Assembly: GCF_016756495.1 (NCBI RefSeq)
Contig: NZ_AP023243.1
Coordinates: forward strand, 6,514,501 to 6,578,500
Source of the DNA: Mesorhizobium sp. 113-3-3
GTDB lineage: Bacteria > Pseudomonadota > Alphaproteobacteria > Rhizobiales > Rhizobiaceae
DNA: 64,000 nucleotides
Reading direction: 5' to 3'
The position numbers and the translations under genes were made by a program. This document shows, in pieces, positions 55,981 to 64,000 of this stretch. Positions within the stretch are counted from its first letter, which is position 1. The number at the start of each line of letters is the position of its first letter. The notes below the pieces were generated by a model, which saw only the letters and a list, made by a program, of their open reading frames with translations, was not told the DNA's origin and did not search any database.

Positions 55981-57162
55981 TTACCGCCTCAGCATGGCCG
56001 CAATGCCATGACGGACAAAGGGAAGATGTTGGCCGAGGCGCAGCCCCACATGCCTTGCAAGCCGTGCCGCCGGATGCTCGCTTGAGTAGAGTCCGACGAG
56101 GATATTCGTAGCATGGTAGAGCGGCGCCGCCGACAGGCGCAGTCGGCTTTCATATCTGTGGAGCATGTCGGGGTCGGCAATGTCGCGACGGTCGCGCCAT
56201 GCGGTCTCTATACCCCGGGCGAGCTGCTTCTGGCCGCCAAGGCCGATGTTGAAGCCATGCGCGGTCACCGGGTGCATGCCGATGGCAGCGTCGCCGATCA
56301 ATGCGAAGCTCGGCGCCCGGAACCTGTGCGCCCAGGTCGTGGCCAACGGATAGATATAGCGTTGGCTTGCCAGGCTCATGTTGCCGAGGCGCCCTCGACA
56401 GCGCTTTGTCAACTCCCTCAGGAACAACTCGTCGTCGAGGGCAAGCAGTCCGTCGGCCTCGTTTGAGGGCAAAGTCAAAAGCAGCGACGACACGCCTGGC
56501 GCGAGGGGCAACATCGCCACCGTCTGATGGTGATCGAACCATTCGATCGCGATCTGGTGGTGGGGGCGCTCGTGCCTCACCCGGCAAATCAGCATCGAGT
56601 TGCCAAGCCGATTGATATCGGCGCCAATGCCGAGCAGATTGCGGGTGGCGGAAAAACGCGAATCGGCTGCAACGAGAAGGCGAGCGCTCAGCTGCCTGCC
56701 ATTGGAGAGCGTTATCACTGCTCCTTGACGGCTGTTTGTTGCACGCACGACCGAGTGGCCGCACAGCAGCCGGGCATGGCCCCGCAAGCGGATGATCTTG
56801 AACAGGGCATCGCGGATCTGGCAATTCGGGACCAGAACGCCCAGTGGTTCCGCGGATCCGGCGGGGGAATCGAAACACAACGCAAACGGGCTCGATCCGT
56901 TGAGGACGCGTGCGCCTTGAAGCGGTGACTTGTCCGAAGCGGAGATAACATCCCAAGCGCCGAGCTCGCGAAGGATTCCAATCGAGGCGTGGGTGAGCGC
57001 GATCTCGCGGCCGTCGAAAGCCGGACTTGCCAGTCTTTCCAGGGCCTGCCCTTCCACAACCGCCAGTTTGAGCTGGCTATAGGCAAGCGATGCGGCGAAG
57101 GAAAGTCCGACCGGCCCGGCGCCCACGACAATAATGTCGAAGCTGTCGTCACAGCCGGCCAT
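55981..57162 (-). CDS. ubiM: FAD-dependent hydroxylase, UbiM-like (ubiquinone pathway type)
   Basis: 393 residues. IIVVGAGPVGLSFAASLA at the N-terminus binds FAD, VAADSRFSATRNLLGI is the middle motif, and ALIGDAAIGMHPVTAHGFNI the second FAD/ribityl motif. This is the UbiH/UbiF/UbiM group, which hydroxylates the ubiquinone ring. UbiM-type enzymes occur in alphaproteobacteria, so this is a reasonable but not proven name. In a nodulation region it may help keep ubiquinone synthesis running at low oxygen. Confidence 0.7.
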   Translation of the reverse strand: MAGCDDSFDIIVVGAGPVGLSFAASLAYSQLKLAVVEGQALERLASPAFDGREIALTHASIGILRELGAWDVISASDKSPLQGARVLNGSSPFALCFDSPAGSAEPLGVLVPNCQIRDALFKIIRLRGHARLLCGHSVVRATNSRQGAVITLSNGRQLSARLLVAADSRFSATRNLLGIGADINRLGNSMLICRVRHERPHHQIAIEWFDHHQTVAMLPLAPGVSSLLLTLPSNEADGLLALDDELFLRELTKRCRGRLGNMSLASQRYIYPLATTWAHRFRAPSFALIGDAAIGMHPVTAHGFNIGLGGQKQLARGIETAWRDRRDIADPDMLHRYESRLRLSAAPLYHATNILVGLYSSEHPAARLARHVGLRLGQHLPFVRHGIAAMLRR

Positions 57163-57305
57163 CAGCGTGGCGCCAGCGCGTCGGTTCTCTTCGTGAGATG
57201 TTGGGGGAGTCGAGCCGCAGGTCGTGCATCGATTGCGCTGTGATCTATTGCCCGCATCGCCTCAAGCGCGGTTCTCACGTCGGTTCCTGGCTGGTGAAGC
57301 GTCAT
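57162..57305 (-). CDS. short open frame coupled to the UbiM-like gene
   Basis: 47 residues (MTLHQPGTDVRTALEAMRAI at the start) ending in a TGATG overlap with the UbiM-like ATG. No family was recognised. It may be a real leader peptide, or the tail of a gene truncated upstream. Confidence 0.4.
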   Translation of the reverse strand: MTLHQPGTDVRTALEAMRAIDHSAIDARPAARLPQHLTKRTDALAPR

Positions 57306-57581
57306 TTGCCTGCCGTATGATCTGGATTGTCAAGATGATGGGAGCGACGACCAGGCTGTCGGTCAGCCCATGCGTTTTCCCGTGAAGGACTGGGCGATCA
57401 AACCACGCCGACAAGGGCGTGGCCTTGATCTGGGTCAGTCGAGGCCCAGCCGGCGTCAGATGACATCGATCCAATCCAGTCATGCGCCAGCTGATCCCAT
57501 GACGACGCCATGGCACCAGCCAGCCCAAGGAAGAACCAGGCGTCTGATCTGGGGAAGGCTGTTTTAAGGACTTTTGCGAGA

Positions 57582-58556
57582 TCAGCGAATAACCGGCTCG
57601 CCATGAAAGCGCCGGCGCGAGGGCGGCGAGACGCCGAAGCCGACTTCCATCATCAGTCGTGGCGTGCGCGAAGGCACGGTGCCCATATGGAAGCCGAACG
57701 GATCCTCGACGAAGCCGAGGCCGGCTTCGCCGGTCAGCGTGACCGGACTGTCGTCGCCATAGACCTTGAGAACCTCCTGCGCCGGATGGCCGACAAGCAG
57801 CGTCAGCTGATGCTTGATGGCGCGGCGGTTATGACTGCCACGGACATAGACATGCGGGCCGGTGCCTTCGTCGACCGGCGTCAGATAGAAGAAGAATTTC
57901 AGCATCCGCCAGTCATCGAGGTCGAAATGATACTTGCCGAGCGAGGCACGGTTCTTGTCGGCGTCGGAAGCCTCGCTGGTCGGGAAGCTCCACCACACGC
58001 GTGTGGTGATCAATTTCGCCTGAGCGCCCAGATAATGCGCGGCGATGTCGAGCAGCAGCGGATCGTTCTGGATGGCGACCGCTGCCTTGCAGCCGAGGAT
58101 GTGTTCGAAAAAGTGGCCGCTGAGCAGCGAGCGGCCGAAACGCTTCTCGGCCTCGGCATGGTCCTCAGCCATGAATTCGAGACGGCGATCGAAATTGCCG
58201 AAACAAGGCGTGTACCGGGCGAAGGCGGCGATCTCCTTATGGATGGAAGTCGGCAGGACGAGCCCGCAAAACAGCCCGTCCGACCGCAGCGCCTCGACAA
58301 TTTCCTGGCGATCGACGCCGGCAAACATGGTGTCGTGGGCTTTTTGCGACACGCGAACCGGCTTAGCCCCACGCCAGTGCATCCGGCGGGCCGGCATGGT
58401 GCGGGCGAGCACGAACATCGGCAGCCATGCCGGGTTCTCGCGAATGTCCGACAGATAGGTCGGAATGCGCACGGCGATGCGGCGCAGCACGCCGCCGTTT
58501 CGCGCGATGGCCTCGAGACTGGTGGCGCCGGATTTGTCAGGGCTCGAAAGGGTCAT
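57582..58556 (-). CDS. phytanoyl-CoA dioxygenase-like Fe(II)/2-oxoglutarate enzyme
   Basis: 324 residues. The iron ligands appear as YHFDLDD (HxD) and a distal His in FHMGTVPSRTPRLMMEV, with an Arg after it for 2-oxoglutarate. Family members hydroxylate small molecules or lipids. It stands alone, between the UbiM-like gene and the ICE backbone. Its link to symbiosis is unknown. Confidence 0.68.
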   Translation of the reverse strand: MTLSSPDKSGATSLEAIARNGGVLRRIAVRIPTYLSDIRENPAWLPMFVLARTMPARRMHWRGAKPVRVSQKAHDTMFAGVDRQEIVEALRSDGLFCGLVLPTSIHKEIAAFARYTPCFGNFDRRLEFMAEDHAEAEKRFGRSLLSGHFFEHILGCKAAVAIQNDPLLLDIAAHYLGAQAKLITTRVWWSFPTSEASDADKNRASLGKYHFDLDDWRMLKFFFYLTPVDEGTGPHVYVRGSHNRRAIKHQLTLLVGHPAQEVLKVYGDDSPVTLTGEAGLGFVEDPFGFHMGTVPSRTPRLMMEVGFGVSPPSRRRFHGEPVIR

Positions 58557-58798
58557 GAAGGTCCTCAGCTATGAATGCAATATGATATTGACGAAGCATC
58601 TCTTTTCACTGCCTCGCCGCTGGTCCAAGCCCGATTCCCGCAACGGAAGGAGGTGTAGGCGCGCGTCGGTTTTTGTGCAATGCACAATAGCCTTGCGCGT
58701 GGCAAATCTGTTCGGATTGCCGTGCGCATCAGCCAATATTCCAGCGGCAGGCAAACGGGGCGGCGGCACTTAAAAAGAGCCGCCGCCCGGCTTGGCAG

Positions 58799-60529
58799 CT
58801 ATTGGCGGACGAACAGCGGCTGGACGCTCGCCCATTGATCGGCGGTGCGGAAGCCGCCGCGTTTCGTGTAGCTTTCGACCGGGAATTTCATCCAGTTGGG
58901 CATCCAGTTGTCGGTTTTCTCGCGGCCGTTCTCGCCCGACAGGCAATCGCGGATGATCTTCTTTTGCGTCTTGACCTTCTCGGCGACATTGCCGTCGGCG
59001 ACAGGCTTGCCGGCGAGGTCGGCCAGCATCGCATTGGCGATCTCCCTGTCGCGCAGCAGGTCGAAGAAGGCGTCGTCCGCTTGCCACCACGCGCCCATGT
59101 CGATGCCCAGATGGTTGCCGAGGGCCTCGACGACGGCGCTGCCGGCTTCGAGCGTCTCGGCCATGACAAGGCTGAGAACGCGCATGACGTCGTCGTCGCA
59201 AAGTGCCAGCAAACGGGCAAAGACTGCGGCAAGCGCAAAGGCGTCGCCATTGCCGCCGGCTATCGCGCCCTCCTCGTCGGCCTGCCCAAGCAGCGCCAGC
59301 ACCGCGCGCCGTTTTTCGGCGAATGCGGCTTCGGCCCTGGACGCAGCAATGCTTGCCGCCACCGCTTCATTGGCGGTGCGCTGCGGCTCGCGGCGAACCT
59401 GCCACAGGCCCGAGCCTGCGATGGCATGCGCCACCATCAGGCGCAGCGCGACACAAGGATGGTCGAGCATGGCGGTACGCACGGCACCGTGGCGGTGCAG
59501 ATCGAGATAGTTCTGCATCGGCCCGGTGAGTTCCGGTCGCGACGGCTTGGCGGGCGTTTCGTCGTGTGCGCCGCCCTCGCCTTGCGCGCGGGCGCGGCGG
59601 GCTTCCTTGCGCGACAGCCAGCCCTCGTGGCATTCGACCGCGCCGCGATGCGAGACCGATATGAAGACCTTGCCGCCCTTCTTCCTCGGCGTCTTTTCAT
59701 GGTCCCATGACTGGAAATGCTGCCCCGGTTCCAGCACGGCGACCTCGGGCCAGCCGGCTTCCAGATAGGCGTCGCGTTTGGCGGCGATCGCCTCGTTCTG
59801 CTTTTGCCAGAACAGGTCGGCATCGGCGAAATAGCTGTCCTCACCGAACAGGTCGCAGACGATCAGGCCCGGATAATCCTCGATGGCAAACAGCGCCACC
59901 TTGGTGGAAATCGACTGGCCGCCGAACAGCCATTGCTTCAATTGGTGGCCGCGCGGCGCGTATTGCTCGGGATCGGCATAAAGCGCCAGCCAATCCTTCT
60001 GCTGCGCCTTGGAGGCCATGGTCAGATGGCGCGCCGTCTCGGCGTCGATGTCCTCGCGCCGATAGGCCTCGCGGATCTTGGGCAGAAGATCGCCGAGCGC
60101 CAGAATGCGTTTGACCAGAAGCTCGGTGATGCCGAAAGTGGCGGCGATGTCACCAACGCCGCGGCCCTCCTTGATCAGCCGCGAAAACGTCTCCCACTGC
60201 GACACCTCGTCGGGATCGAGCCGGGCGAAGTTTTCGATCAGCGAGGCCTCGAGCGCGTCGGCGTCGTCGCCGTCTTCCATGATGGCGCAGGGCAAGGCAT
60301 TGCCCTGGCCGCGCTCGTCGGCGAGCGATTTGGCGGCGAAATAGCGGCGCCGGCCGGCGACGATCTCGAAGCTTTCCGGCGTGCCGTTGGGCCGCACCAA
60401 AAGCGGCACCAGGACGCCGCGCGCGCGAACCGACGGCAGGATGTCCGACACGTCGGGCGCGCGTTTGGAATGGCGCATGTTGAGCGCGGAAATGTTGAGC
60501 TTATCAAGCGGAATGTGGGCAAGTTGCAT
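58799..60529 (-). CDS. ParB/RepB-like protein of the ICE backbone
   Basis: 576 residues from MQLAHIPLDK. The ParB N-terminal domain is clear: ISALNMRHSKR, IVAGRRRYFAAKSLA and LIENFARLDPDEVSQ, then an HTH (GVGDIAATFGITELLVKRIL). The long C-terminal part is typical of the ParB-like proteins on rhizobial ICEs and plasmids. It may act in partition or regulation. The 3' 80 bases recur as a remnant at 31.8 kb. Confidence 0.88.
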   Translation of the reverse strand: MQLAHIPLDKLNISALNMRHSKRAPDVSDILPSVRARGVLVPLLVRPNGTPESFEIVAGRRRYFAAKSLADERGQGNALPCAIMEDGDDADALEASLIENFARLDPDEVSQWETFSRLIKEGRGVGDIAATFGITELLVKRILALGDLLPKIREAYRREDIDAETARHLTMASKAQQKDWLALYADPEQYAPRGHQLKQWLFGGQSISTKVALFAIEDYPGLIVCDLFGEDSYFADADLFWQKQNEAIAAKRDAYLEAGWPEVAVLEPGQHFQSWDHEKTPRKKGGKVFISVSHRGAVECHEGWLSRKEARRARAQGEGGAHDETPAKPSRPELTGPMQNYLDLHRHGAVRTAMLDHPCVALRLMVAHAIAGSGLWQVRREPQRTANEAVAASIAASRAEAAFAEKRRAVLALLGQADEEGAIAGGNGDAFALAAVFARLLALCDDDVMRVLSLVMAETLEAGSAVVEALGNHLGIDMGAWWQADDAFFDLLRDREIANAMLADLAGKPVADGNVAEKVKTQKKIIRDCLSGENGREKTDNWMPNWMKFPVESYTKRGGFRTADQWASVQPLFVRQ

Positions 60530-60608
60530 GGTTTGTCTCCTTCGTTGCGGGGTGGGATTGCCCCGCCGCAGAGGCTGCAAGCCGGCGCGGCGGGACGGTT
60601 TTCGCGCC

Positions 60609-61028
60609 CTAGCGGCGCGTCTGTTCCGCCGTGTCGGGCGGAAGCTTGGAATCGGCGTTGCCAAGGGCTTCTGCCGCCTGTCGCAGCAGCCGGTCGGCTT
60701 CGGTGATGTGGCCGGCGCTGTACGCTGCCTGGGCGTAGACGGAGAGCGGAAAGCGCGCCTTGAATCCAAGGTCGCGCTCGATGCCGAGGCCAAGCCGCCC
60801 CTTGACGCTTGCAAGCTCGGCAAGACTGACGCTGCCGAGTTCGGGGAAGCCGAAGCCGAGGTCGCAAAGGCCGAAAAGGGTGTCGCCGTCGGTGTCGAGT
60901 TCGGTGAGAAGCCAGGTCGCTAGGCCGGTAGGATCGAACAGTTTGACCACCGGGACATGGTCGGTTTCGGTGTCGGTTGCGCCATTGGCGAGCAGCAGGG
61001 CGCAAAGCTCGTCGGTGATCAGGATCAT
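60609..61028 (-). CDS. DUF2958 family protein
   Basis: 139 residues starting MILITDELCALLLANGA, with PVVKLFDPTGLATWLLTELD and LFGLCDLGFGFPELGSVSL. This is an unmistakable DUF2958 protein, a small mobile-element protein of unknown function that regularly accompanies ParB-like and ArdC-like genes. Confidence 0.9.
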   Translation of the reverse strand: MILITDELCALLLANGATDTETDHVPVVKLFDPTGLATWLLTELDTDGDTLFGLCDLGFGFPELGSVSLAELASVKGRLGLGIERDLGFKARFPLSVYAQAAYSAGHITEADRLLRQAAEALGNADSKLPPDTAEQTRR

Positions 61029-61224
61029 GGGAAAACTCCTCTCAAAACAGGTCGCGTTGATTTCTGGCGTCATCGAACAGCCCGATATCGAGCGGCTTTT
61101 GCGCCGCGCGCGGGCGCGTCGGCCAAACGGGCAGGCGGTCGCGCGTGGTGAGCGGCCGGACACCGGGAATGAGCGTCTGCTCGCGGTTTCGGTTCGGTCT
61201 GCAGGGTGTCGGGATCGCGCGCGC

Positions 61225-62187
61225 TCATGCCGCGATCTCGTCTTGTTGCGCGCCTTGGGCCTCGGCGTTGAAGCCCAGAAGAAAATCGGCGGCCTTGGAG
61301 GCAAGGCTGGCGGCGCGGAAGATGGCGCGATTGTCCTCGCGCAGCACCTTCAGCCATGTGCCGATATAGTCGGCATGGCGCACGGTCGGCTCGATGCCGA
61401 GGGTCGAGCAGACAAAGGCTGCGGTGATTTCGGCAACCAGTTCCTCGCGCGCATAGGTCTTGGAACCGAAGGCGCCGGAGAGGTCGCGCGCCAGCCGCGC
61501 CGGGTGGCCGGTCCAGTGGCCAAGCTCGTGGAAGCAGGTGCGGTAATAGTCGATCTGCTGAAAGAATGCCGGCTGCGGCGGCACCTGAATGGAGTCACTG
61601 CCCGGCATGTAGAAAGCGCGATCGCCGCCGATGCGGAAATCCGCGCCGCTTGCTCGAATAAGCGCCTCGGCCTGCGGGACGATCTCGCGTTCGGGCAGCG
61701 GTTCTGCGTTGCGGTAAAGGTGCGCGGGCAGGCCGTCGCATTGCGCGACGTTGAAGACGGTGAAGCGCTTCAGGAAAGGGACCGCCTGCGGTTCGTCGCC
61801 ATCGGCCTTGGCGCGCTCCTGCTCGCCCTTTGGGACAAAGCGGTCGGCATGAACGATTGTGGTGCCGCGCTCGCCCTTCCTGACATTGCCGCCAAGGGCA
61901 AGCGCCTGCCGGAAGGTCAGCCAGTTCTGGCCGGGATAGCTGCGCTCGACGACGGCGCCCCACAGGATGAGGATGTTGATACCGGAATAGCGGCGCCCGG
62001 TGGCCGCGTTGCTGGGCAGGCCGAGGTCGGCCTTTGCGCTGCCCCATGGCTTGACCCATGGCACGGTGCCGCGCTCCAGTTCGGCAATGATGCGGTCCGT
62101 GATCTCCTGATAAAGGCTGGCGCCCGGGCGCCCGCCCCTGCCCGCGCCAGCCTCTCGGCTGCCGGAACGCTGGTGTTTTGCACGCAT
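61225..62187 (-). CDS. ArdC-like antirestriction/ssDNA-binding protein (DUF1738)
   Basis: 320 residues. The N-terminal ssDNA-binding part includes LYQEITDRIIAELERGTVPW, PSNAATGRRYSGINILILW and LTFRQALALGGNVRKGERGT. The C-terminal zinc-metallopeptidase part has YYRTCFHELGHWTGHPARL and EELVAEITAAFVC. ArdC relatives protect incoming DNA during conjugation. It lies upstream of DUF2958 and ParB in the same direction. Confidence 0.9.
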   Translation of the reverse strand: MRAKHQRSGSREAGAGRGGRPGASLYQEITDRIIAELERGTVPWVKPWGSAKADLGLPSNAATGRRYSGINILILWGAVVERSYPGQNWLTFRQALALGGNVRKGERGTTIVHADRFVPKGEQERAKADGDEPQAVPFLKRFTVFNVAQCDGLPAHLYRNAEPLPEREIVPQAEALIRASGADFRIGGDRAFYMPGSDSIQVPPQPAFFQQIDYYRTCFHELGHWTGHPARLARDLSGAFGSKTYAREELVAEITAAFVCSTLGIEPTVRHADYIGTWLKVLREDNRAIFRAASLASKAADFLLGFNAEAQGAQQDEIAA

Positions 62188-62612
62188 CGTCTGGTCCTCC
62201 GCTCTTCAATCCCGCGCCTTTCCCCGCAAGTGGGGTGGGCGGCGAGACGCGACCGGAAAGGCCCGCCGTCGGAGGCGGACCGCATCCGAAGGACCGGAAC
62301 GAAGAGGAGGACCCGAAGCGCAAGCGAAGGGTTGCGGGACGCCGCGGCGGGCCTAGAAGGGAGTGCCGCCCACCCCGCGCCGCCGGGAAAGGCCAACAGA
62401 CAAACCGCGCCGGCCGGCAGGGCGGCGACCATCAGGAGCCGACAGGCTGCCCGCGCCAGGGGGCGAAGCCGGATGGCCGAGACCGCCTGAGCCTGGCGAA
62501 GAAAAAGCGGGCTCGGTTCACGAGCACCCGGCACGCGCCGTCAGGCGCGCGGGCGCGTCAGATTTCTGCGCCGTGCGGACATCGGTTTGGTGTTCCGGTC
62601 GCACTCGTTCAA
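62188..62612. other. very G+C-rich spacer, no gene recognised
   Basis: Lies upstream of ardC and downstream of the omptin gene. Long frames through it are by-products of the high G+C content. Confidence 0.45.
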
Positions 62613-63581
62613 TCAGAACGAGGTCTTGATGCCGACCATCACCGTCGCCGCGGCAAAATCGCCGCCGATCCAGTCGTCTTCGCCGCCAGTCTCTGCGCCG
62701 GTCGCAATGTCATAGGTGTTGTAGTCGCCGCGAGCGGTGAACACCTTTACGTAGGAACCGGAGACGAAGAAGCTGGTCCGCTCGTTGTACTGGTAGCCGA
62801 CGCTGCCGCCGACCATCAGAACCGGCGCCAATTCGAAATCATCCTCGAAGCGCAGGTCACGCATCCAGTGATGATCGGTAGCGCCGGCCGAGAAGGTCGT
62901 GCCGCCCTTCAGCGCAAAGCCGAAGTTCCAGCGATCCTGGACATAGGTCGCATCGATGCCGGCGAAGGCGACCGGCAATTTCTGCTGGTAGCTGATGGCC
63001 TTTGCGTCTCCTGGGAAGTCGCCAACCGAATCCCGGAAGCCGGCAACGCTGTAGACATAGGAGCCGCCATAGGCAGTCCACTTGACCGAGGTGTACTTGA
63101 AACCACCGTTGAAGTTGATCAGCAGCTGGTCGCTGAACTGGAAATCGTGGCCGAGCGCGACGGTTGCCGAATAGAAGTAATCAAGATCGGTGTCGCAATG
63201 GCGCGAACGGTTGCTCCAGTCGTTCCAGCCATCATTGGTCGAGAATGACGGGTTCCAGTCATAGTCTTCCATGTAGCTGTTGCCGCTGAAGGCGATCTGG
63301 CTGGAAAGCTTGGCGGTCCAGCCGGTCTCGCTGCGCGCCGTCATCTCGGCTGAAATGACCGCAGAGGTGCCTTCCCAGATAAGGTGGCTCAGCTTCGAGC
63401 CGCTGCCGGGAGCCTGATAGACCAGCTCGTTGGCCTCGATGTCGATGACGCCGACGCCGCCAACGAAAGAGAAATTGGGATTGTAGGGCGCCGGTTCGCT
63501 CGCCACCGCGTCGCTGGCCATCGCCGGCCAGGCAGCGAGCAACGCTGCCGCTCCACCAAAGACTTTCGCGTACAATTTCAT
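62613..63581 (-). CDS. omptin-family outer-membrane protease
   Basis: 322 residues from MKLYAKVFGG, with a clear signal peptide (cleavage near MASDAVA). Omptin marks: KLSHLIWEGTSAVI, YMEDYDWNP (the DxD pair corresponding to the first catalytic aspartates), RHCDTDLDYFYS, GGSYVYSVAGFRDSVGDFPG, ATDHHW (Asp-x-His of the second catalytic pair) and a terminal VGIKTSF beta-strand. Omptins cleave extracellular peptides or proteins at basic sites. It is unusual in rhizobia; a role against plant peptides is possible but untested. Confidence 0.87.
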   Translation of the reverse strand: MKLYAKVFGGAAALLAAWPAMASDAVASEPAPYNPNFSFVGGVGVIDIEANELVYQAPGSGSKLSHLIWEGTSAVISAEMTARSETGWTAKLSSQIAFSGNSYMEDYDWNPSFSTNDGWNDWSNRSRHCDTDLDYFYSATVALGHDFQFSDQLLINFNGGFKYTSVKWTAYGGSYVYSVAGFRDSVGDFPGDAKAISYQQKLPVAFAGIDATYVQDRWNFGFALKGGTTFSAGATDHHWMRDLRFEDDFELAPVLMVGGSVGYQYNERTSFFVSGSYVKVFTARGDYNTYDIATGAETGGEDDWIGGDFAAATVMVGIKTSF

Positions 63582-63639
63582 AGGACTACCCTCATGGGAA
63601 TCATCCGCCATTGGCTATAGGCAGCGTAACCGGGTGCAC

Positions 63640-63685
63640 GTCACGTGCGGTCGTCTATGCAGCGCCCCTGTAGGTGGCAAAATCG
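63640..63685 (-). pseudogene. fragment of a nod box and nodA leader
   Basis: The block GTGCGGTC.TCTATGCAGCGCCC..G followed by GGCAAAATCG matches the DNA between nodA and its nod box at 38.17-38.22 kb. It stops inside the nod box, right where the integrase-like sequence begins. Confidence 0.65.
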
Positions 63686-63910
63686 CCGCCCTCGGCTCTG
63701 TTCCTCAACACTCAAGGAAACGTCGTTAGCGTGACCCGATTGACGGCGGTTTTTGCCGATGCGTTTCGGGCAGCCGGCGTGACGGGAACCCCTGCATTAT
63801 CCGAGGCACACATTTGCGATGACGATGCTGGTACGATTGCAGCGTCAGGCAGCGACCACGCCGGACCTCAATCCGCTGAGATCGTGCAGGTTGCTTTGAG
63901 CAGCCCATAG
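63686..63910 (+). pseudogene. tyrosine recombinase/integrase remnant
   Basis: The translation ALFLNTQGNVVSVTRLTAVF and then FRAAGVTGTPALSEAH resembles the segment just before the catalytic His-x-x-Arg of phage-type integrases. The catalytic residues are not intact and the frame is short. Confidence 0.45.
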
Positions 63911-63923
63911 CAAACTCTATAGT

Positions 63924-64000
63924 CTAGATAATCCGAAAGAGCCGAGGGCCGAGTTCCTCGAACCCGTTGCGCAGGTAGAAATCGAGCGTGCGCTTCCATT
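63924..64000 (-). CDS. C-terminus of a GNAT-type acetyltransferase (partial)
   Basis: The last 25 codons read WKRTLDFYLRNGFEELG and then PRLFRII before the stop, the typical end of GNAT domains. The rest lies beyond the window. Confidence 0.55.
   Translation of the reverse strand, partial: WKRTLDFYLRNGFEELGPRLFRII

Noticed and set aside
56150..56956. 268-codon frame inside the UbiM-like gene
   Set aside because: The FAD-binding motifs lie in the other frame; this one is Arg-rich shadow sequence.
59717..60706. 329-codon plus-strand frame antisense to the ParB-like gene
   Set aside because: The ParB domain motifs are on the minus strand; this is a mirror frame.
60760..62490. 576-codon plus-strand frame antisense to DUF2958 and ardC
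   Set aside because: Its length reflects high G+C; the opposite strand has clear DUF2958 and ArdC motifs.
1..64000. CRISPR array, tRNA or rRNA genes, intact IS element
   Set aside because: No regular repeat-spacer series, tRNA cloverleaf, rRNA core sequence or intact transposase frame was noticed on either strand by eye; a tRNAscan or ISfinder run would settle it.

Overview
This is a 64 kb piece of accessory DNA from a nodulating alphaproteobacterium, most likely a Mesorhizobium, and almost certainly part of a symbiosis ICE or a degraded relative. The evidence is a set of nodulation genes (nodA, nodB, nodC, nodI, nodJ, nodS, nodU, two nodD, a NolL/NodX-type acetyltransferase) with recognisable nod boxes, beside the conjugation block rdfS-traF-lytic transglycosylase-rlxS and the ICE-type genes DUF736, ParB, DUF2958, ArdC, DUF1403 and scpB. 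No rRNA, tRNA or CRISPR array was recognised.

Layout. 0-12 kb is a defence or toxin island: a truncated dGTPase with a nucleotidyltransferase; a minus-strand operon (unknown protein, QueC-like PP-loop enzyme, XRE-ImmA/IrrE protein, PIN nuclease); an MbcA/ParS-RES toxin-antitoxin pair with a putative nuclease; and a SIR2-HerA pair. 12-14 kb holds ICE-type genes (Zn-finger protein, split scpB, DUF1403). 14.9-17.9 kb is a bacterial ubiquitin-like operon (Ubl, E2-like, JAB peptidase, E1-like). A relaxase-gene fragment (17.9-18.4 kb) precedes a gap-free seven-gene minus-strand array (18.5-26.9 kb): ietA, ietS, two unknown genes, DUF6884-GIY-YIG, a SIR2-nucleoside-kinase fusion and a nucleoside deoxyribosyltransferase-like protein. 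The full relaxase and conjugation genes follow (27.1-31.2 kb).

31.8-58.6 kb is the symbiosis segment, bracketed by two copies of the 3' end of a parB gene. It carries an rpoN fragment, an MFS transporter, nodD1, nolL-like, nodD2, a metabolic patch (TIM-barrel isomerase-like, LysE, PaiB, MocR-type regulator, broken PLP lyase), nodB, nodU, nodJ, nodI, nodC, nodA, a group II intron, nodS, a UbiM-like hydroxylase and a phytanoyl-CoA-dioxygenase-like protein. The unit nodD / nod box / nodA recurs here in four states of decay, and a stub of nodB survives between nodA and nodC. Together these record how an ancestral nodD-nodABC locus was copied and pared down to the split nodB / nodAC arrangement.

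58.8-62.2 kb returns to ICE backbone (ParB, DUF2958, ArdC). The window ends with an omptin-type outer-membrane protease, a scrap of nodA leader, an integrase remnant and the end of a GNAT acetyltransferase.

How the genes work together: NodD senses flavonoids and activates the nod boxes. NodC, NodB and NodA build the acylated chito-oligosaccharide core. NodS (N-methyl), NodU (carbamoyl) and the NolL-like enzyme (O-acetyl) decorate it, and NodIJ export it. RdfS, TraF and RlxS belong to excision and transfer. The SIR2, HerA, IetAS, Ubl and QueC genes are best read as anti-phage or anti-plasmid cargo. All functional statements rest on motifs read by eye and on gene context; no database search was possible.
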